Below, piece after piece: positions 60,171 through 64,000 of a stretch of 64,000 nucleotides of DNA. This stretch comes from Lentisphaera araneosa HTCC2155. Lineage in GTDB: Bacteria; Verrucomicrobiota; Lentisphaeria; Lentisphaerales; Lentisphaeraceae. A model generated the notes under the pieces. It saw only the letters and a list, made by a program, of their open reading frames with translations, ran no database searches and was not told the origin of the DNA. The position numbers were made by a program, and so were the translations under genes. How positions within the stretch are numbered: the stretch's first letter is position 1; each line of letters starts with the position of its first letter. The stretch covers positions 62,001 to 126,000 of the forward strand of contig NZ_ABCK01000012.1 of assembly GCF_000170755.1 (NCBI RefSeq). Reading direction: 5' to 3'.

Positions 60171-62408
60171 ATGTTCATGAGCCCTAAAAATGTAATCACA
60201 GTTATATTTTGTGTCATCAGTTTTCTGGGCTCAGGTATCGTTTTAGGACAAGATAAGCTTAAGTGGGATAATTCCGCTTTGGACGGAGCAGGTATGCCAG
60301 GTTTAAAGTATCAGGCGGTCTCCTTCTTTAAGGGTAATTATCTCTTTAAGGGTGCACTGGACGTGATTCCCTATCAGAATAATAGCGATGAAGCGGAATT
60401 GTTGATTCTAGGGCACAGGGGTAAGATCTGGTCGGTACCGGCTCATGGCCTAGAGGACCGTGTTGAGCGCCATCTGGTGACGGATATAAAATCGCATTTT
60501 AAAGATATGGGGCAGGGTAAAAGTTCTAAACACTTTCAATTATTGAGTGGAGTACTTGATCGAGACTGGCCCAAAATCCCCCATTTGTACTTGGCAGTTC
60601 ATCAGCAGAACGGTTTAGATGGACGCTGCTTGATCGTGCGCTACAAAGTGACAATGGAGTCTGGATTTAGCCTAGAGGGAAAACCTGAAATCGTTTATAG
60701 TTGGAAGACTATTACTCATAATGGCTGTGATCTGAAGTGGGGTCCCAAAGACGGTTTTCTTTACATCTCTGCCGGGGATGGATCAGTCCAACGCGATCCG
60801 GGTAAAGTGGGGCAGCAGGTTAACGTGGTTAGGGGATCTATTTTACGTCTTGATGTGCACAGCAAGCCTGAGCCGGGACGTAATTATACAGTACCTGGCG
60901 ATAATCCCTTTGTGGGAATGGACGGTGTTTTACCTGAAATATGGGCCTACGGCCTGCGCAACCCCTGGCGCATGTGTTTTCATCCCGTCAGTGAGGAACT
61001 GTGGGCAGCTGATAATGGCGAAGATCTCTGGGAGATGCTGTATTGTGTGAAGCGAGGTTCCAATGCCGGTTGGTCCTCTTACGAAGGTTATCAGCCTTTT
61101 CATCGTGACTTAGCCTTAGGTGGACCCAATACTCAACATACACTTCCCAGGCTGGCACAGCCCCATACGGAATTGCGCTCAATTATTGGTGGTGTTTTCT
61201 ATCGAGGTAAAAAATTTCCTGAACTCGCGGGGCACTACATCTATGGCTGTTCTATAACCCGAGAGATTTGGGCCGTGGCTTATGATGCCCGTAAAGACAC
61301 ACTGGGGAAGCCCTTTCGAATTGCTAAAATTACTTACGGGACATTGACCTCAATATGTGAGGATCACCAACAAGAGTTATTACTGCTTTCCTTATCTGGC
61401 AGCATAGAAACTTTATCCCGACGTGAAGGTGAACAAAGAACTCGTCCCTGGCCAAAGACTTTAGCTGAGACAGGTCTGTTTAATCATGTCGCTTCACAAA
61501 AACCGTCTGAAGGCGTAATGGAATACAAGGTGCAGGCGGAGGCTTGGGCTGATGGCGCCAGTGCCCGTCGTTTTCTAGCTCTTCCCAAGAGTCAAATCAC
61601 GAAGAGAGGGGGTAATCGTTATTACAGTAGTCTATGGATCAACGAAGGAGGAGCACTGGTAAAAACATTTTATTTAGATGGGGCACCTGTGGAGACTCAG
61701 GTTCTTTACAATAGTGGAACCTGGCAGGGATATACTTATAAGTGGGATTCTGAAGGCAAGACGGCAAGCCTGGTTCCGGAACAGGGCGAAACGGTACAAG
61801 TCAAACGCGACTCAGGGAAAACACAAATCTGGCGTTTTCCCTCTCGCTCAGAATGTATGATTTGCCACACTCAACACAGCCTCTTTGGCATTGCTTTCAC
61901 AGCTCCGCAACTCAATAGAACTGACCCACAGGGGCTTCAGCAACTTGACGAATGGCTGAAAACAAAAGTTTTGAAAAATAACAATGACTTAAAAAAGCGG
62001 CGGGAAGTGAGGCTTGCGGATCCTTACGATCCCAAGAGCGGAACTTTGGAAGAGCGGGCACGGGCTTACCTGCACATAAATTGTGCCCATTGTCACCACA
62101 AGACGGGAATGGGGGGACGCGCAGCAATGGAATTGGAATACCATGTGCCATTGGCAGAAACAGGTTTGATTGGTGGAGCACCGAAGATTGGCTTGCTTGG
62201 CAAAGCAGAGGCCAAACTGATTGTTCCGGGTAATGCCGAGCTATCTGAACTTTTGGGACGTATGAATCGGCGCGGTGCAGGGCAGATGCCCCTATTTGGT
62301 TCCCACGAAGTTGATGAAGCCGGTGTGGCCCTTATCCGTGACTGGATCAACTCACTGCCTAAGTGTGAGCCACCTATGAATTTCAACAAAAATAAAGTAC
62401 ATCCATAG
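60171..62408 (+). CDS. PQQ-type sugar dehydrogenase fused to two-haem domain (HNE_0200/TIGR03806-like)
   Basis: 745 residues, leader 1-26 (ATG 60177 is an alternative). Residues about 40-430 form a sorbosone/glucose dehydrogenase-like propeller (GRGLRNPWRMCF-like EIWAYGLRNPWRMCFHP, AADNGEDLWEM, GSNAGWSSYEG, LRSIIGGVFYRG). Residues 440-740 match the HNE_0200 family with haem motifs CMICH (562-566) and CAHCH (638-642), the latter in INCAHCHHKTGMGGRAAMELE. It probably oxidises a sugar periplasmically. It lies between a DUF1552 gene and a Tat-type protein, apparently in one transcription unit. Confidence 0.85.
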   Translation: MFMSPKNVITVIFCVISFLGSGIVLGQDKLKWDNSALDGAGMPGLKYQAVSFFKGNYLFKGALDVIPYQNNSDEAELLILGHRGKIWSVPAHGLEDRVERHLVTDIKSHFKDMGQGKSSKHFQLLSGVLDRDWPKIPHLYLAVHQQNGLDGRCLIVRYKVTMESGFSLEGKPEIVYSWKTITHNGCDLKWGPKDGFLYISAGDGSVQRDPGKVGQQVNVVRGSILRLDVHSKPEPGRNYTVPGDNPFVGMDGVLPEIWAYGLRNPWRMCFHPVSEELWAADNGEDLWEMLYCVKRGSNAGWSSYEGYQPFHRDLALGGPNTQHTLPRLAQPHTELRSIIGGVFYRGKKFPELAGHYIYGCSITREIWAVAYDARKDTLGKPFRIAKITYGTLTSICEDHQQELLLLSLSGSIETLSRREGEQRTRPWPKTLAETGLFNHVASQKPSEGVMEYKVQAEAWADGASARRFLALPKSQITKRGGNRYYSSLWINEGGALVKTFYLDGAPVETQVLYNSGTWQGYTYKWDSEGKTASLVPEQGETVQVKRDSGKTQIWRFPSRSECMICHTQHSLFGIAFTAPQLNRTDPQGLQQLDEWLKTKVLKNNNDLKKRREVRLADPYDPKSGTLEERARAYLHINCAHCHHKTGMGGRAAMELEYHVPLAETGLIGGAPKIGLLGKAEAKLIVPGNAELSELLGRMNRRGAGQMPLFGSHEVDEAGVALIRDWINSLPKCEPPMNFNKNKVHP

Positions 62409-62416
62409 GAGATAGT

Positions 62417-63760
62417 ATGAGTGATTTAACGAGAAGAAATTTTATAAAAGCCCTTGGTATGAGCGGCGTAGCGGCTTCCTACGGATGCAATACTGTGTTG
62501 CCGCAAAGTCAGCCACCGGAAATTTCCGCCAGTGTTTTTCCCTGGGATTTGGCTGATGAAGGTATAGAGAATGTTCTGGATAACTTGCAGGGAAGGGCTG
62601 GAGCCAATTCTATCTACATGTGTAACCTTTCTCAATCCATCCGCCCGTTCCGTGGTGGTGAATATACTCATAATCCCGTAAGGAAGTCTTACACATGTGA
62701 AGATTGCCATATTTACTGGAAACCGGATATGAAACACTATGGCAAGATCAAACCCCTGCGAACTAAGCGGGATTTCCTGGCAAAATCAGATTGGGTAGAG
62801 GATCTCACGACGGCCTTGCGTAAAAGAAAAATGAAGTCCGCAGTTGAGCTCTTTCACGCTTGGATTGATCCAATAAGGTTGCAAGAAGAGTTGCCGGATG
62901 CCATTCAAATAAACGTCTTCGGCAAGCCCGTCATCACCCATAATTACAAAAATCACGTTGTTTGCCATAATAGCCCCGAGTTTCAGGAATACGCTGTGGG
63001 CCTCTATTCCGATCTTGCGGCCAACTATGACCTTGATTACATACAGACTTGTTTGGTTCCCTACGTACTTCCAACAAAATATTTCGTGCAAAACCTCCCC
63101 CCCGACCCCATAGAATGGGCATTGGTCGCCACTGAAAAAGGCGGATGCTTCTGTAATCATTGTGTCTTTGAGGCAAAAAAGAAAGGCTTTGATCTCAAGG
63201 AGGCACAGAAAGAACTTCAGGTTTTGGCAAAGCAGGATAAGAAAGCCATAATGGATTCCGGGATTACTGCCGAAGAGTATCTCAAGCAAAATCCTGTATT
63301 AAAACGTTGGCTGGATTTCCGCTGTGAGTCAATCAATAACTTTTTCCATTTAATCAGCAGCGCTGCGAAATCCTTCAATCCAAATATCGACATTCGCTGG
63401 AATCACTACGTCCGTACCCATAGTTATTACTCTGGTGTTGATCTGCCTTCTTTCATGAATCATATCGATTCCATCCGAGCCAATGCTTTTGTGGAACATC
63501 AGGACAACATGAAGCTTGTCCACGATAAAGTGAAGTACCTGGAGAACTTTGAAAATGTTGCCGGTGATCACGTTCACTGGGTGGCAGCTTTGGATATCCG
63601 CGGTAAGAATCCGGCCGTCCTGGAGAAAAGTGCCGAACTATCCTCATACACCGGCTGTGATGGTTATGCCTTAAGTCATTACGGCGGAGCGCAATTGAAA
63701 AACCTGGATGCGGTTAAGCGCGGCCTTCAGAAATCCAAATGGTCAAAGCACTTCAAATAG
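62417..63760 (+). CDS. Tat-exported protein, possible glycoside-hydrolase-like barrel
   Basis: 447 residues. MSDLTRRNFIKALGMSGVAAS is a Tat leader, followed by YGCN (Cys at 24 may be lipidated). The body has a barrel-like alternation, with SIYMCNLSQ, LFHAWIDPIR, YDLDYIQTCLVPY, IDIRWNHYVRTHSYY and VHWVAALDIRG, and two Cys-pair segments (CEDCH at 94-98 and GGCFCNHC near 240, similar to a metal site). It resembles putative glycosidase-type proteins of PVC bacteria, but no family is certain. GGAG lies before the ATG, 8 bp after the previous stop. CEDCH could bind haem or metal. Confidence 0.6.
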   Translation: MSDLTRRNFIKALGMSGVAASYGCNTVLPQSQPPEISASVFPWDLADEGIENVLDNLQGRAGANSIYMCNLSQSIRPFRGGEYTHNPVRKSYTCEDCHIYWKPDMKHYGKIKPLRTKRDFLAKSDWVEDLTTALRKRKMKSAVELFHAWIDPIRLQEELPDAIQINVFGKPVITHNYKNHVVCHNSPEFQEYAVGLYSDLAANYDLDYIQTCLVPYVLPTKYFVQNLPPDPIEWALVATEKGGCFCNHCVFEAKKKGFDLKEAQKELQVLAKQDKKAIMDSGITAEEYLKQNPVLKRWLDFRCESINNFFHLISSAAKSFNPNIDIRWNHYVRTHSYYSGVDLPSFMNHIDSIRANAFVEHQDNMKLVHDKVKYLENFENVAGDHVHWVAALDIRGKNPAVLEKSAELSSYTGCDGYALSHYGGAQLKNLDAVKRGLQKSKWSKHFK

Positions 63761-63790
63761 AAAAATTTTAAAAAACTACGGTAGAAAATT

Positions 63791-64000
63791 ATGTATAAAA
63801 CCTCCACTAAATTAATCACCTTGCTGTGTTGTGTCGTCAGCTTTTTGACTCATGCTCAGGATAAACCCAATGTCGTTTTTATTTTGAGCGATGATCACGG
63901 CTGGATGGATTACAGCTTCATGGGACACCCACACGTTAAAACTCCTCACATAGACCGCTTAGCGGGTGAAGGCCTTGTCTATGATCGAGGTTATGATACA
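63791..64000 (+). CDS. secreted sulfatase, N-terminal part (cut by window end)
   Basis: 70 codons: leader MYKTSTKLITLLCCVVSFLTHAQ, then DKPNVVFILSDDHGWMDYSFMG (metal-binding DD) and HVKTPHIDRLAGEGLVYDRGYDT. The formylglycine site lies beyond the window. It follows the Tat-type protein by 30 bp, so it is the next member of the same unit. Confidence 0.9.
   Translation, partial: MYKTSTKLITLLCCVVSFLTHAQDKPNVVFILSDDHGWMDYSFMGHPHVKTPHIDRLAGEGLVYDRGYDT

Noticed and set aside
1-64000. tRNA, rRNA, CRISPR arrays, replication origin
   Set aside because: No cloverleaf with CCA-end context, rRNA core sequences, regularly spaced short repeats or DnaA-box cluster was recognised by reading; a tRNAscan/Infernal run would be decisive.

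Overview
The window looks like part of a marine PVC-superphylum genome, most likely Lentisphaerota (Lentisphaera-like). The reasons are a very high density of secreted formylglycine sulfatases, planctomycete-type cytochrome/DUF1592 proteins paired with DUF1552 proteins, large PQQ-type dehydrogenases fused to HEAT repeats and a c-type haem domain, and remnants of pseudopilin N-termini. This is inferred from gene families only; there is no rRNA in the window. No tRNA, rRNA or CRISPR array was seen.

Layout: 1-2917, the end of a DUF1552 gene coupled to a DUF1592 cytochrome-like gene. 2948-6073, a BlaI/BlaR1-like regulatory locus: a secreted protein, a BlaI-type repressor and an M56 membrane protease whose sensor domain is a close copy of the secreted protein, with five TACA-NN-TGTA operators. 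6297-22585, a sulfated-glycan catabolic block: a nonsense-disrupted sulfatase, an iduronate-sulfatase-like gene, a GH106-like glycosidase, four further sulfatases, an FG-GAP protein and a dehydrogenase-HEAT-cytochrome fusion. 22586-32079, a DUF1552/DUF1592 pair followed by an accessory zone of small AT-rich genes, repeats, gene fragments, an 1884-bp insertion sequence and mosaic pseudogenes. 32137-42684, an AraC regulator and six sulfatases, several pairwise paralogous. 42685-46030, a second accessory zone that holds the undisrupted copy of the segment hit by the insertion sequence, with attC-like hairpins after small lipoprotein/membrane genes. 46138-48006, a sulfatase and a small membrane protein. 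48229-54111 (minus strand), an operon of a sugar isomerase-like protein and three sulfatases. 54409-56565 (minus strand), an AT-rich island with an AAA ATPase/TOPRIM-like pair (candidate phage defence) and a tyrosine recombinase remnant. 56903-64000, DUF1592, DUF1552, a dehydrogenase/cytochrome protein, a Tat-type protein and the start of another sulfatase.

How it works together (inference): secreted sulfatases desulfate algal or animal-type sulfated polysaccharides, glycosidases cleave the exposed sugars, and the isomerase, dehydrogenases and haem proteins oxidise products in the periplasm. A recurring promoter-like element (GTCATTT, 14 nt, ACAATA-like) stands upstream of eight of these units and may co-regulate them. 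Fifteen complete sulfatases, one partial, one nonsense-interrupted and four fragments lie in 64 kb. No formylglycine-generating enzyme or anSME maturase was found in the window.
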